Shown one piece after another: positions 11,290-22,280 of a stretch of 64,000 nt of DNA. The translations under genes were made by a program, and so were the position numbers. How positions within the stretch are numbered: the first letter of the stretch is position 1; every line of letters begins with the position of its first letter. Source of the stretch: Isoetes taiwanensis (taxonomy: Eukaryota > Streptophyta > Lycopodiopsida > Isoetales > Isoetaceae); contig JAJEKV010000053.1 in the NCBI GenBank assembly GCA_021234155.1, forward strand, positions 936,956 through 1,000,955, read 5' to 3'. Under the pieces are notes generated by a model. That model was not told where the DNA came from. It saw only the letters and a list, made by a program, of their open reading frames with translations, and ran no database searches.

Positions 11290-12400
11290 ATTTTAAAAAG
11301 GAAGGAAAGCTCTTGTACCATAAAAAAAGTTGTGTGTGCCTAATCATCCTGAGTCAGAAGGTTGATCCTCCACGTTAACACCCACAACAGCCCCATAGCC
11401 GGCCACGCGCATTTTGGTTTACGAAAAACTTACTTCAAGATAAGAAGTAGTTACCATTGGCCAGGCATGAAGAAGGTGATAGCAAGGTACATACGCTGAG
11501 TGCTCGGTATGCCGGCCAGACCAAAGCGGAACAACTTTTAATTCCAGTGAGCATTAGAGCCATTGCTGCATCTTCAAACTCCAAGTGGAAGGTAATAAGC
11601 ATGGACTTCATTACAGGGCTCCCTAGAACCATAAAGGGGCAAAGATGCCTTAATGGTGGTAATTCGACAAATTGTCGAGAAGATGGCGATTTTGTGCCTT
11701 GTAGAGCAATGGAAACCGCGATTAGACACAATGGCATATTCACAAGCGAGATTTTTAGACTCCATGGGATGCCAAAGAGAAATAATCTACATTGAGATCT
11801 CGGGTTCATGAGTGCATTCCGGCGGGATCTCTTCAAAGACCATCGGAGCGAAATTATTAGATGAACCGGCTTATCACCCCGAATTTATTGATAGACACGG
11901 GCCACTAACGGATAATTAAGATATGTTATGAATTATGTCGGAACAAGCAATCAAAGTGGGGCCGACTTCATTTACTTGGTTGAGTTCGCATACAATAGCA
12001 CCAAGCAAGAGTCATCCCAAATGTCGCCGCCGCTTTTATGATCAACTACGGCTATCGATTAGCGTTTCGACACTGACACGCACAACCCCGTATCCAAGGT
12101 AGAAGTATCCCGGCGAGATGCCGCCAGAGATGCAAACAATTGGTTGAAGAGGTGCGAGGATACCTCTTAGCAAAGAAGCGAAGCAAAAAAAGAGCATAGC
12201 TGATGTAAGACCTAAGGAAAGTAAGGGAGTTCCAAGTAGGGGGGACAATGTTTGGCTAAAAGATAAAAGTCAAACAAAAACTTCACGATCGCAAGAATTG
12301 CAAGAAGCTTGCTCCAAGGTGGGCTGGTCCATTTAAAATTGTCAAAAGAGTAGGTAACCAAGCCTACAAATTGGACTTACCAAAGACACCTCAAGATCCA
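11290..12400 (+). pseudogene. integrase remnant (gypsy)
   Basis: The zinc-binding N-terminal region is traceable near 11,320-11,520 (frames containing HVNTHNSPIAGH, HWPGM and a CSV-like end). The catalytic core follows with ISMDFITGLPRT near 11,600, which carries the first catalytic Asp, then FRLHGMPK near 11,755, a decayed YHPE box near 11,870 and VEFAYNST near 11,980. The C-terminal domain is clear as KLAPRWAGPFKIVKR near 12,307-12,350, with AYKLDLP and YRVFHV after it. Several frameshifts break it. Confidence 0.88.
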
Positions 12401-12459
12401 TATAGAGTCTTTCACGTGAAGTCTCCTAAAAAAAACACTCTAATCTAGAGGAAGTATTG

Positions 12460-12700
12460 GAGACACCGAGTTTATCGGAATTAACAGACGATCAACTTGA
12501 GATTGTCCACGAGGTTCTTCTCGAACCGATCTTATAAGAAGGCGAAGATCTCAATTTCTCCGGCACCTTGTGAAATGGGCCTTACCGGTGGAGGACGCTT
12601 CGTGGGTACTACAATCAGATCTTGAGAAGCAGTACCCACAATTCATGGAGCAATGTAGGGGTCAGCTCGTCACCGAAGTGATCGATTCCGAACCGATGGG
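12460..12700 (+). pseudogene. chromodomain-like C-terminal segment of gypsy pol
   Basis: After the integrase C-terminus the frames read ELTDDQLEIVHEVLLEPIL, a degraded VKWALPVEDASW block near 12,573-12,606, and LQSDLEKQYPQF near 12,612-12,648. A VKW...L-P-x-E-[DE]-A-[ST]-W block at the end of pol is the signature of the chromovirus chromodomain, which in functional elements recognises modified histone tails. Confidence 0.75.
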
Positions 12701-13409
12701 TGAGTGAGGTAAAGTAGGAGTCTACTTCCTCGGCGCCACGGAAGCAGTCAGCCTTTGAGAAAAGAAGAGAGGTCATTCAGAAATGCATTACAGGGAAAAG
12801 CACCTCTAGCCCTTATATATATATATGTTTTGATAGGAGGAATCTGTCCTTCCGCCCCATATACGGGAAGGACCCCATCCTCCGATGGGCAACTAAAAGG
12901 TGTAGGCATGGCGGCATATAGGCATGTTAGGGGCTGTCTCACCGATACGATGGAAGAAAGCATCCTCTTCCTATCGGGAGATTAGTCGCGACATTCATGT
13001 AGATAGGTGGGGTGGTCACCATATAACCAAAAATTTTATTAATAACTAAATGATACTAATGTAGTGTTGAACCGCAGGCCAATAGAGCGACAGGAACAAA
13101 GGTGAGGTTACATTAACACCTTGTAGCATATGTACTTAATAAATGCAAGGGGATCTAGAACTTTAAGAACACTTTTGTGATGTTCAATCTTGATAATTTA
13201 ACTTAATATTTTAATGTTGATAATTTTACCTAATGTTGAATTAAGGCATAAATTAAATGCCTTACCATGTGGGTGATTGTAAACATTACAATTGGAATTT
13301 TAAGTATTATCTTATAAAAATTCTGTTAATTACATGTACCATCCAAGCTTCCTTTTGCGTATCTTTCCAAGGTGGGAGACTCGCGGATGTCGCGGACAAA
13401 GATCAATCC
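12700..13409 (+). other. gypsy 3' untranslated region
   Basis: Lies between the end of pol and the polypurine tract. A short open frame occurs at 12,755-12,985 with no recognised domain. From 13,030 on the sequence is AT-rich and non-coding. Confidence 0.5.
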
Positions 13410-13422
13410 AAGGGGAGGAGAA
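13410..13422 (+). other. polypurine tract of the gypsy element
   Basis: AAGGGGAGGAGAA directly precedes the TGTGAC start of the 3' LTR. This is where plus-strand priming is expected. Confidence 0.85.
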
Positions 13423-14980
13423 TGTGACATTCGGGATAATATACGGAGCATGAATAATACGATTATTATAATCGTCACCAGTACATGTCGACTTTAAACG
13501 CACATGTCGACTATAAAAAGGGTAGTACCCTAGGGTACAACCTTGTGGACCGATTATATTGCACATGCTAAGACCACATGTGAATATAATACCCTTTTGC
13601 CATGTGGCAATAGCCCATTAACCAATCAGGGCCCAGCCCTAAAGTCATGGGGATAAGGGGCATAAACCCTAAAAGGGAAACCCTTCCGGTTCCCAGCCCT
13701 ATAGGTCAGTTGGAGCAAAGCGATTGGACGATTTTCTACAGTGAGCGAGAGCGGGGAGGAACCGACATTCCTTAGCGGCGGCACCATCAAGCCGGCAATC
13801 TCGAGATTCCCGAGCATGGACGCTTCGGAGGAGTGGGGAGCCAGCCAAGAAGCGGTTATGATTGATCAGATAGTTAGATCCGAAGTTTTCAGCCCTCATT
13901 CCATAGGATTAGTGTTCATTCTTGGCTATAGGCGACCCCTACAGCCCAAGAATGATAGATACTAACAAAGGAACCTAACCATGTATGATTAGGTAGATTA
14001 GAATAGATGTATTCTATTGTTTGGGATTCTGATGTGATGTTATTGTGACATTCTATGCCGCCACTCTTGTGTAGTGGGAAGGGGGTAGAGACCCAGCCCA
14101 AGTAGTGTGATCATAGTTTTAGCCCATTAATTCCCAATTATTGCGGCGTGCATAGGAACCCGCTTTGGGGCATTGGGTGTATGAGCTAGACTGGTGACAA
14201 GGGAGGGGCTTGTCTATTCACACGGTCTACCGGGCGTAAAAGACGGCCGGAGCGTTGTGAACTAGGCCCACACCCGGCACCGGCGCGTGGCGGTATGGGC
14301 TCGGCACCGTGGGGTGATGCGTGCAGCCTTCGCTGGAGTTCAAGTCGTGATAATGCAGCGGTGGCTCTCTAGCTGCTACCTTGGGTAGCATGAACCTTCC
14401 GAGGAGAGAGAGATCCTCCACTCGTGGGACTGGGGAGATGCAACCCGGTGAAGTAGTAGCCCCCGGCTATTCACCCGGCCAGGGCTACGGTCAGGCTCTC
14501 CAATACTTTTCAGCCTATCCGCATAGTATGCCCATGCAGGAGGCGGATGGAGTGGACTACCCAATGGCCATGTTCCTTTGCGGCCAAATCCATTGCCATG
14601 GGGAGCCCCTACGTATTGTTGTTCCCGAGACCCTAAGTCATTCGGGCCCCCATGAGTCGAGCCCCGGTAGGATCTTCCCTATGTTATGTTGTACCGGGAT
14701 GTGAGATGCATTTTGTTGATATATGGTGGACCACCCCGAGTGGGTATATTATTATTGTTAGATGCTATGTGCTCATGTTCGTTTACGCCTGGATTTACTG
14801 GGTCGATCCCAGGGAGGCGGGATGAATGACACGCCCACTCTTCCCGTCGGGTTCTTGGCCACCATCGAGGGACCCGATGCTAGGTGGGTGGATTCATCAC
14901 ATCAGGCGGAATGCTGGTTTGGGATGATCTCCGGTTGTAATGACGGGGCATCGTGATATGGCGAGACGCCGATCTAGCGC
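13423..14980 (+). repeat. 3' LTR of the gypsy element
   Basis: Starts TGTGACATTCGGG right after the purine tract and runs to the GGGCATCGTGATATG block near 14,960; the exact end (14,960-14,985) is uncertain. At about 1.55 kb it matches the length of the 5' LTR once that copy's internal 330-bp duplication is removed. The two copies differ by many short indels, often in C/G-rich spots. Confidence 0.85.
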
Positions 14981-15399
14981 ATGGGTCTTATCGCTTGCAG
15001 GTCCCTTGAACGGAGCATTGAACAAATCTTTAACTGCTTGGCTTTTTTTTTTTAACAGGGGCTTGCCTTTACTAAATTACAAGGAGTCCCAAGTTCTTAG
15101 CCCACCATGTAATCTCGCTCGCCATTTAGAACATGACATGGACTAGTTTCACACTTGGGATCTTCAAACTCCTAATCTAAGCGATTGTAACCTCTAGAAA
15201 TGCCCTAGAAATTTGTCTTCACCTCCTTCAAATATCTTTGAAGATGGACCCTTTGCATTTTCTCGTAGATATCGCATAATGACAAAATGTCAAGTAGCGA
15301 ATTTAAATATTGTTGCTCAGAGAAAAACTAGTGTCCAAGTTTTATAGTTGACACTAGCCTTTTTATTATAGATTTGTGATTCTATAAATGTAACATTTT

Positions 15400-16460
15400 T
15401 TACGTTTTGTGGATTATAAAACGTACCTTTTTGAAACATCATCATAACCAACTAAATATGTAATCCAAGCTTCGATCATCTAATTTTTTTCTTTGTTCCT
15501 CCGGAATGTGAGTATATGTTAGGCATCTAAATGTTCTCAACCTGCCATAATTTGGATCTTTATTGAACCATAGCTTATCTAGGCCTCTCCTTCTATACTT
15601 GATGATGATGGTAGCATGTTTTTAAACAAACACAATCGGCCTTAACAAACCTCTTCCCAAAGAAAATTTAGAAGTCCGAATGCTTTAACATGGATCACAA
15701 AGATTCGGGTATGGATCTGTTTTTCCTTTCAAAGAACAACCATTCTCACGGGGTGTATGGCTGGGCAGTTACTTGTCTTTTATAGCCTTTTCAATGCAAA
15801 ACACGTTTAAATTCTTTTGACATGTATTCTCCTCCTCCGTCATCGATCTAACACATTTGACTTTCTTTCTAGTGTTGCATTCCATTTCAGCTACATACAT
15901 TTTAAAGCTTCAAATGCTAAATCTTTGGTATCTGGAACAATAAATTTTTGTTCATCTATTAAAATCATCTATAAAAGTGATAAAGTACCTTATTTTTATT
16001 ATGCCAATAATGTTGAGAGGTCCACAAAGATCCATGTGTACAAGCTCTAGTAATTTGCCGGTGCACGTTTTGTAGATTTCTTGAATGGTAACTGTAACTT
16101 TTTTACCCAAAGATACATCTGTTGCAAAATTTGCTTCCGGTACGTTTTGTCATTTCAATTAATCCCTTGTTTTTCAACTGTTCAATATTCTTAAAATTAG
16201 TATGACAGGCCAAGTATCGATATTTGCAACTGTTGCAATGTTTATGCTTTCTAAAGATTCAGAACATATGCCAAATATATTGCCAATTCTCTTGCCAAGA
16301 AATTTTAATTGATTCCCAAGAAAGATCTTACAATCACGGTTTTCAAAAACCACATTGAAACCCTAAGTCAACCAATCGACTTATAGAGATCAAATTCTCA
16401 CTAGACTAGGTACACAAAGTACATTCTTAAGATTGACTACATTTCCTTCAAGATCAGCTT
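15400..16460 (-). pseudogene. copia GAG-pre-integrase and integrase remnant
   Basis: Minus-strand pieces, from high to low coordinate: NLKNVLCVPSL near 16,430, the pre-integrase TVANIDTWP block near 16,230, KLLELVHMDLCGPL near 16,040, ITFIDDFNR near 15,970 (catalytic Asp), EEYMSKEFK near 15,825, YTPRENG near 15,755 and EEQRKKLDDRS near 15,500. These follow the usual order of the copia integrase, where LVH-D-CGP, FIDD and GGE-[YF]-S are landmarks. Frames shift repeatedly. Confidence 0.85.
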
Positions 16461-16559
16461 GCTCGGTATTCCAACATCTTCTTCATCTTCGGGAGCAATT
16501 TTTCTCGGATATATTAGCTTCATGTATTTTTCTCTTTACCTCTTCCTCCTTAAAAGGAA

Positions 16560-17503
16560 ACTCCTCCTTTTGTGCTTCTTCCTCTTCCTTTTACTCATTG
16601 CCTTGGATGTAGGACATTTGGATGCAAAATGACCTCGACCTCCACATGAATAGCAATTATTTTCCTTACTTTCTACAGTTTGATAATAATACGACCATAA
16701 GAATCACATGCATAACATGGTCCTATTTTACCTCTTCCTCGTGTGCTTGATCCTCCCTTTCTTTTTGCAAAGGAAATTCCTGCATTTTCATCATCATTAA
16801 TAAGTATTTTTTTCTTTGTTCTATCTCTATCCCTCAACATTTTCTGGCCTCAAATTCTAGTCTTGCCACACATTTCTTATAAATCTTGGCGGTTGCCCAA
16901 TATCTCCAACTGCTCTAGCTACTTGCAAACTTGCTGTTCTTGAGACAGATAAACTCCTGCTCCTTCAAGGTCCTCAACTACATTGACAAACTTCTAAAAG
17001 AAAATGTTAACATTATACTTTTCTCTAAATTTGAGTTTTCTGAATTCTTGTTCCAATACATCTACTTGAGATGAAGTTTTCTTTTCATAAGTCTCAAGCA
17101 TATATTGCCACATTTGTTTGGACTCTTACCTCTTATTCTTATCACAATCTTTGTCTCCAACTTTGTTCATAATTATGCCTTGGGCTTCTTTAATCTTTGC
17201 CTCTTCGGACTTGCAATCACCACCAGCAACTACACTTCTTATAATTACTTGTTCTACTGTTCTATCTCCTGCAGATTCATTATTAGCAGAAGAACTACTA
17301 GCAGTCACTTGTCTAAGTTGGACACTAGTGACACAATTAGTATCATCATTCTCAATGAGATACCACAAATCCTCTACTTCAAGAACATGTTTTACCTTTT
17401 CTTTCCAAACTTCTGAGCCAAATGGATCCTTTAAACACTTCAATTGCCCCAACAATCCTGCTCCAAACACCTTGCCATTATGTTTGTGCGGACTCGATAC
17501 CAA
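16560..17503 (-). pseudogene. copia gag remnant with CCHC zinc knuckle
   Basis: A 125-residue open stretch (17,503-17,126) carries the GSEVWKEKVKHVLEVEDLWYLIE part of a UBN2-type copia gag. Downstream pieces read LEQEFRKLKFRE near 17,055, and a knuckle with the C-x2-C-x4-H-x4-C pattern (CGGRGH...SKC) lies near 16,600-16,660. The knuckle would bind the genomic RNA. Stops separate the parts. Confidence 0.8.
17491..17502 (-). other. primer-binding site of the copia remnant
   Basis: On the minus strand TGGTATCGAGTC follows the LTR end after one base. It resembles the initiator tRNA-Met PBS TGGTATCAGAGC, again lacking one A at the same place as in the gypsy element. Confidence 0.75.
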
Positions 17504-17961
17504 TGTTAGAGAAAATGTGAGTTTAACTTCCTTAACAATGGTATTGGGATCACAATACTACTTAGTTAATTGAATAGTATAGGTTGAAAAGTCTTAACCC
17601 TTAAACAATGGCATTCTACTATTCAATAGACATATTGTTCTCAAGCATTACTATTCAAATAAATAAGCCAAACCAATTTGAAAGCGGCCAATATCCTTCG
17701 AGAGCACAAGCACGCGTGATCAAATCCGATCACTCATCACCGATTATCCCAAACTCGCGGAATGCAATCGATCAAACCGATAATTCAATCTTCAAATCGA
17801 GATCTATATTCACGGCGGTTTTGCGAAGACCGAAGTTCCCATTTCGATTGTTTTTGTCAAATTCTAATTCGACCCATGTTTTACATTTCTAATAATAATA
17901 ACTCCATAACCACCACTTTCGACAATAATGCCAACCTTATGGTTATTATATCCTCCTAACA
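17504..17961 (-). repeat. copia LTR (single surviving copy)
   Basis: On the minus strand the repeat starts TGTTAG and ends CTAACA, a perfect short inverted terminus. It is 458 bp long and is followed by the PBS. The partner LTR was not found in the window. Confidence 0.85.
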
Positions 17962-18229
17962 TTCTAGCCCATTGCTCTTTTCTTAACCATTGTATCTTCC
18001 CACATATCTCCATGCACACTTATGTCCACATTGACTATGTGGTACACAGTTTTCTAAGCATATGCATATCTTCAGATCACCTGTAACGGTTCTCATATTT
18101 AATATTCTGACTTAAGAAAATTTATCATGACCTATACTTCTATCATGTATTTTACTAAAACAAGTACTTTTTGTCTAAGTTTTCTTTTATTCTGAAATAG
18201 AAAGCGTTAAATCTTTTTACTTCTTATAC
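17962..18229. other. AT-rich spacer
   Basis: No gene or repeat recognised. Confidence 0.4.
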
Positions 18230-18864
18230 TAACTAGACTTGTTTTCATCCTTAGGTACAAAACCAACATCAACTACCATGCTGGAGGCCCCAGATTGTTG
18301 AGCAAGGTGGAATATCTTCACGTTGCTTACTGGAGCTTTGACGGTAAGAGAGTTATGGAGCACATTAACACTGCTGGTTGCTCGGACTTCTCCAATGTTT
18401 TGGTGTTTTCCATTGAAGACCCAAAATGCATAAGGCGAGGGATTGTAAATTATTATTAGAAGATCCAAAAGCTTATCAACCATCTAATTGACATGTTTTC
18501 CGTCAAGGAGATTGGGTACTTGATGCTTTTCGGACTAGCCCCGCGGCACTGTTAAGAAAACCACAATTGTATTCTTTGTAGATATAGATAAGGAGGTTGT
18601 TAACTTCATAAAGATGAGGTTTGCTTGTACCTACTCTACCAGATGAGAACACCGAGTTCAAGCGTCAATTCTTCATCCGAGTTTGCAAAAATGACATCTT
18701 CAGAGGTACGACCTCGTTCACAAGCTCTATAGATGACGAGGTCCGAGCGAAGCTGAAAGAGGTAGCTCTAGTTGTCCTTCCCTGAAGAAACAATGCCTAT
18801 TGGTCACCCCCAATGGTGCATACCGAGAAAAGGATGATCACCAACTTCAAGCAAGAATATTGAG
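18230..18864. other. unassigned coding-like sequence interrupted by a LINE
   Basis: An 84-residue open frame on the minus strand (18,483-18,229) and a plus-strand run of about 50 codons near 18,640-18,780 (containing DEVRAKLKEVAL) look protein-like. I do not recognise either. The plus-strand frame near 18,840-18,864 runs into the target-site duplication of the LINE and would resume after 20,867 for only a few codons before a stop. Confidence 0.35.
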
Positions 18865-20867
18865 ATTTTTTTTTTTGAAGGGCGACAATTTATTATCAAG
18901 GAAAATCAAAAGATATATACAAGGGATCTATGACATGGGACTCAAAACCTAGAAGGACGAGAAATAGTCCACTAAGCACAACCACCCATACACGAGAATA
19001 TAATCATACTACCTTGTGCCACCTTGAGTTTTTAATAGCCTCATCACAATCATCATGTTCCCCGTCATCGTGATGATCATCAATGGACATCAAATTATCA
19101 TGCCATCAATAGTACGGGGCATGATAGCCTCCTGAGATGACATAACAGACTTCTTCCTAGTGCCTTCTTTCAATTGACCTGCCGCCATGACTCTTTTAGC
19201 TGGCGAATATTAGGACCATCAGCTATAACAAGCTCAAGCATGAGGGGCACAAGCAACATCGTGGAGAGTAGTAGGAACTATAGCTACAAATCGATGGTGC
19301 TAAGGATGACACCACCCGAATTTGTAGAGCATCTTCCATAGCCCGAATGCAAAGCAACGGCAAAGGTTGATCATGAACCGCATGAAGAAATAACAATGGG
19401 AGCTTGAACACGGGAAGAATGTTAAACAGATGCCCGGGGACCACAAGTACCTCGGCTAAAAGCTAATAAAAGCCTCCTTATCGAGGAAAACGCGAGGCGA
19501 GCTAATTTTCCTGACCATTCAAGTTTAAGATCCAATTTTTATACCAAGGCCCGCTCTTCACAACTATACAACCGGTAAAGCCGAGTCACAGGGCATAGAA
19601 ACACAAATTCTTTTTACCATTCATGATGGAATGTGAGATATGAACCCCAAGTCCCGCTGCAATTGCTACTAGAAATTGATGAGCCATTAGATCAGGAGGA
19701 AGATTAGGTAACGAGAACCCAAGGCATCTTTAATGCACGAACCATATCCGTGTAAAGCCGAGAATAATGGCCGTACATTATATATTCCCCACCAAGTGGA
19801 TCAATCCCTCTTGATACCAAAGAGTCCATTTGATCACTACTTTCAAACATAATAAGAACAAAGTTTTTTGCCAAAGAACTTGATGGACGAAAAAGAGGAA
19901 GTTGAAGGCGTCAAAAGCCCCCGTAGATAACCAAACACCGAACCGAAAATCTAAATAGCCACCGAAAAAATACCCAAGAACCGCATGACAGAAGATAAGT
20001 TCTCAAAGCCATTTAATATAAGCTCGATGGTCCACCTCAATTACAGGAATACCGTGACGAACGGAACCACACCGGTCGAAGCGACCGGTAAAATATATCA
20101 TCCGGAGACAATTCTTGTTGAAGTTGAGCACGCTCGCTTTCAAGGTGTCCAAGATTGCCGACAACTCCTCCTTACTCCGGCCACCACAATACACGAAGAA
20201 GTCGCTACCTTTGCCTTTCTAGATTCATTAGATATATCCTTACAAAGCCAATCACTAAATCTTTGATATGAAACTTTGCGAACCGAATCGATGACTCATT
20301 TGTTCGAGGTCGAGAACTACATTAGGAGTGGAATCGTACTTGTTTGATGCAAATTCCCATTAACCTGCGCCCTTTGAAGCGCCTTGCAAAGGAGGAAAAT
20401 CCCTTTCTTCAAGCAAAGACTGGAGAAGCCACCACCGAAGGCAAAGAGCTTTTCGGTGAATTATTTACCTCTTTTTGCTGTGACAGCTGGGGGATCAATT
20501 ATCACCAAACCGGTGGTAGGCTCACGCCGTTTTGCTGCGCCTTGATCTTTGGAGCCATATGCGCCTTCCCCATCCCTACTATACCCGGCCGAAATCAAAC
20601 AAACCCAAACCGCCCCCTAACCTGATAGCAAAATCCTAACAAAATTGATATTGATGGAGACCCTCGAGACAAGCTTTTAATGAACTAAAGATCATCAAAA
20701 GCGAAGTCCGGATGCTCAAGTTACAAAGAAAACCGCGGCAGCCCTAAGCGTAGCCGGCACAATACAAAGTTATATAATCCTATCATAACTTTTGCCCTAA
20801 GCCATGTGGCCTCAAAAGATTCAAAATTGAGCTGCAAATGCTCAACATGCTCTTCGAAAGTGTTTTC
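18865..20867 (-). mobile_element. L1-type LINE remnant with 15-bp target-site duplication
   Basis: The plus-strand T run at 18,866-18,876 is the poly(A) tail of a minus-strand LINE. The 15-mer AGCAAGAATATTGAG occurs immediately left of the tail (18,850-18,864) and again at the far end (20,868-20,882), which fits a target-site duplication. Between about 20,000 and 19,480 minus-strand pieces (GYFFGGYLDF, ALYQ-like, LGFSLPNLPPDL) resemble the DUF4283 domain of plant LINE ORF1, a nucleic-acid-binding region. ORF2 with endonuclease and RT is absent, so the copy is internally deleted and inactive. Confidence 0.75.
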
Positions 20868-20882
20868 AGCAAGAATATTGAG

Positions 20883-21490
20883 GATGACAATGAATTAGAT
20901 CTTTGACTTCTTCTTCAAACATTTTTGACAATATTATTCTTCACGCCAAATTTGATGTATTGAAAATATCTAATAGAATGGTTTTATTTTTTCTCAAATT
21001 TGATGGTTTTGCTATCTCGATTTCCTAGCCTTCATAATCATTTCTAATTTTAGCTCTTTTTTAAGTATGTTGTTTTACAAAAACAAACCATGCACTTAAT
21101 GTGGTGCCAAAAATGCATGAAAAAATAATCAACCCTTGGAAATTTTCAAGTTCACCCTAAAAATCTCAGATTTTAAGAGCATGTTTTTTTAAAGGAATAT
21201 TTGAAATGGAAAGTCTTTGCATCACATCTTTTAATTTTGCCACCTTGTTAGATGCAAGAAATCGAGAATAGCAAAGCAGGATAATGCAAGAAAGCAAAAG
21301 GTTGAGAACCATGAACGACTACCTATCCTCAGAAAAACCCACAATAAAAACAAAAAGAAAAGGAATTTGAAAGCCAAATGTGCGATTGAGTAAGCTTGTA
21401 ATAAGCATACAAGAAATATAGAACAACAAGCAAAAAGCATCTTCGATTATGATCCTTTTCTCCTTATACAAATTAGGGCTTATGCCTAGA
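20883..21490. other. AT-rich spacer
   Basis: Mostly A/T-rich sequence with short low-complexity frames. Nothing recognised. Confidence 0.4.
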
Positions 21491-22280
21491 ATAGCAAGTT
21501 GTGGCAAGCGGTGTCTTTGCTAGTGAAGTTCTCATTCCTAAAGGGCAGCCAAAACAACCACCTCCCTTCAAGGCCGCCAAAGACTTTTAGCCAACTAGTG
21601 AAGGGCATCAAGGATTTATATAACGACCGGGATGATGTTGAAATGGAAAGCACACCTCCACTCTTAAGAAAAATCAAATGGACTCCCTAGTGGCATCTTT
21701 GGGAGAAAGTTGTGACATGTTTAGAACCGAACAACCATGTGGGAGGGGAGGGAGTGAGAGACCCGGGTTCTTGCAGAGTCAAGATGGGAGGGTTCCCCAA
21801 CGAAAGCACGCCTAAGAATGTTCACTTGGGTCCTAACAAGGGTTCCAAGTGGTTTGTGGGAAGTAAGGCCTCAAAGCAGAAGTGGTTTGATCTTCCCGAG
21901 TGGGATCCCTTTGAGGACATCAAGGAAGGATACTTTGTGCTAGTAAGGCCCGATGATGAGGATTGTCTATGGTTAGGGGTGGCACTCTCTCGGCTGTAAC
22001 CACCACTATGCCCCGATGGAGGGAGTTGCGCCCCGGATTCCAAATTCAATATTGGGAGCCCATTGGGAGGCACAAGAAGGGCAACTTGAAGGAGCAAATA
22101 ATCATCGGCCGGGAGAAGAAGTGGAGGGCAAATCATGCGATCCAAGGAGGGAATTGGTGGAGTGTGTGGTATGGTCATATCCAAGTTCTCACATTGCAAA
22201 GGACAACACACACAAGATCCCAAAGGGAGATGGACAAAGCCATGAGCAACTCCATTATATCATTGTATGAGGGTAGATAA
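21490..22280 (+). pseudogene. relic of a conserved-looking, probably transposon-linked coding region
   Basis: Successive plus-strand frames, each open for 60-105 codons (21,499-21,690, 21,712-21,999, 21,963-22,280), read like one protein broken by frameshifts. Readable parts include SKQKWFDLPEWDPFEDIKEG, FVLVRPDDEDCLWLGVALSR and IQYWEPIGRHKKGNLKE. I recall similar Trp-rich blocks in repetitive plant proteins of unknown function, but cannot name the family. No catalytic triad is visible and there is no start or end that I can fix. A decayed host gene is the alternative. Confidence 0.45.

Larger units (their letters stand above)
1885..14980 (+). mobile_element. Ty3/gypsy LTR retrotransposon, chromovirus-like, degenerate
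   Basis: The element is bounded by two related LTRs. The 5' copy starts TGTGACGTTCC at 1885 and the 3' copy starts TGTGACATTC at 13,423. A PBS complementary to initiator tRNA-Met follows the 5' LTR, and a purine tract ending AAGGGGAGGAGAA abuts the 3' LTR. Inside, in the order protease, RT, RNase H, integrase and a C-terminal chromodomain-like segment, the plus strand shows recognisable but frame-broken Ty3/gypsy motifs. That order and the chromodomain place it among plant chromoviruses; the clade is not resolved by eye. The total is about 13.1 kb. A clear target-site duplication was not found because the 3' LTR end is blurred. The element cannot be autonomous, since RT lacks its palm core. 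Confidence 0.9.
15200..17961 (-). mobile_element. Ty1/copia retrotransposon remnant
   Basis: Read on the minus strand, the order is LTR (17,961 to 17,504), PBS, gag, CCHC knuckle, GAG-pre-integrase and integrase, fading out near 15,200 before any recognisable RT. The second LTR is missing. The order gag-integrase (without an intervening RT) identifies the copia superfamily. The left truncation lies a few hundred bases right of the gypsy 3' LTR. All coding parts contain stops or frameshifts. Confidence 0.85.

Noticed and set aside
17118-17573. 151-residue plus-strand open frame
   Set aside because: It is the complement of the copia gag relic, whose minus-strand frame has clear family similarity.
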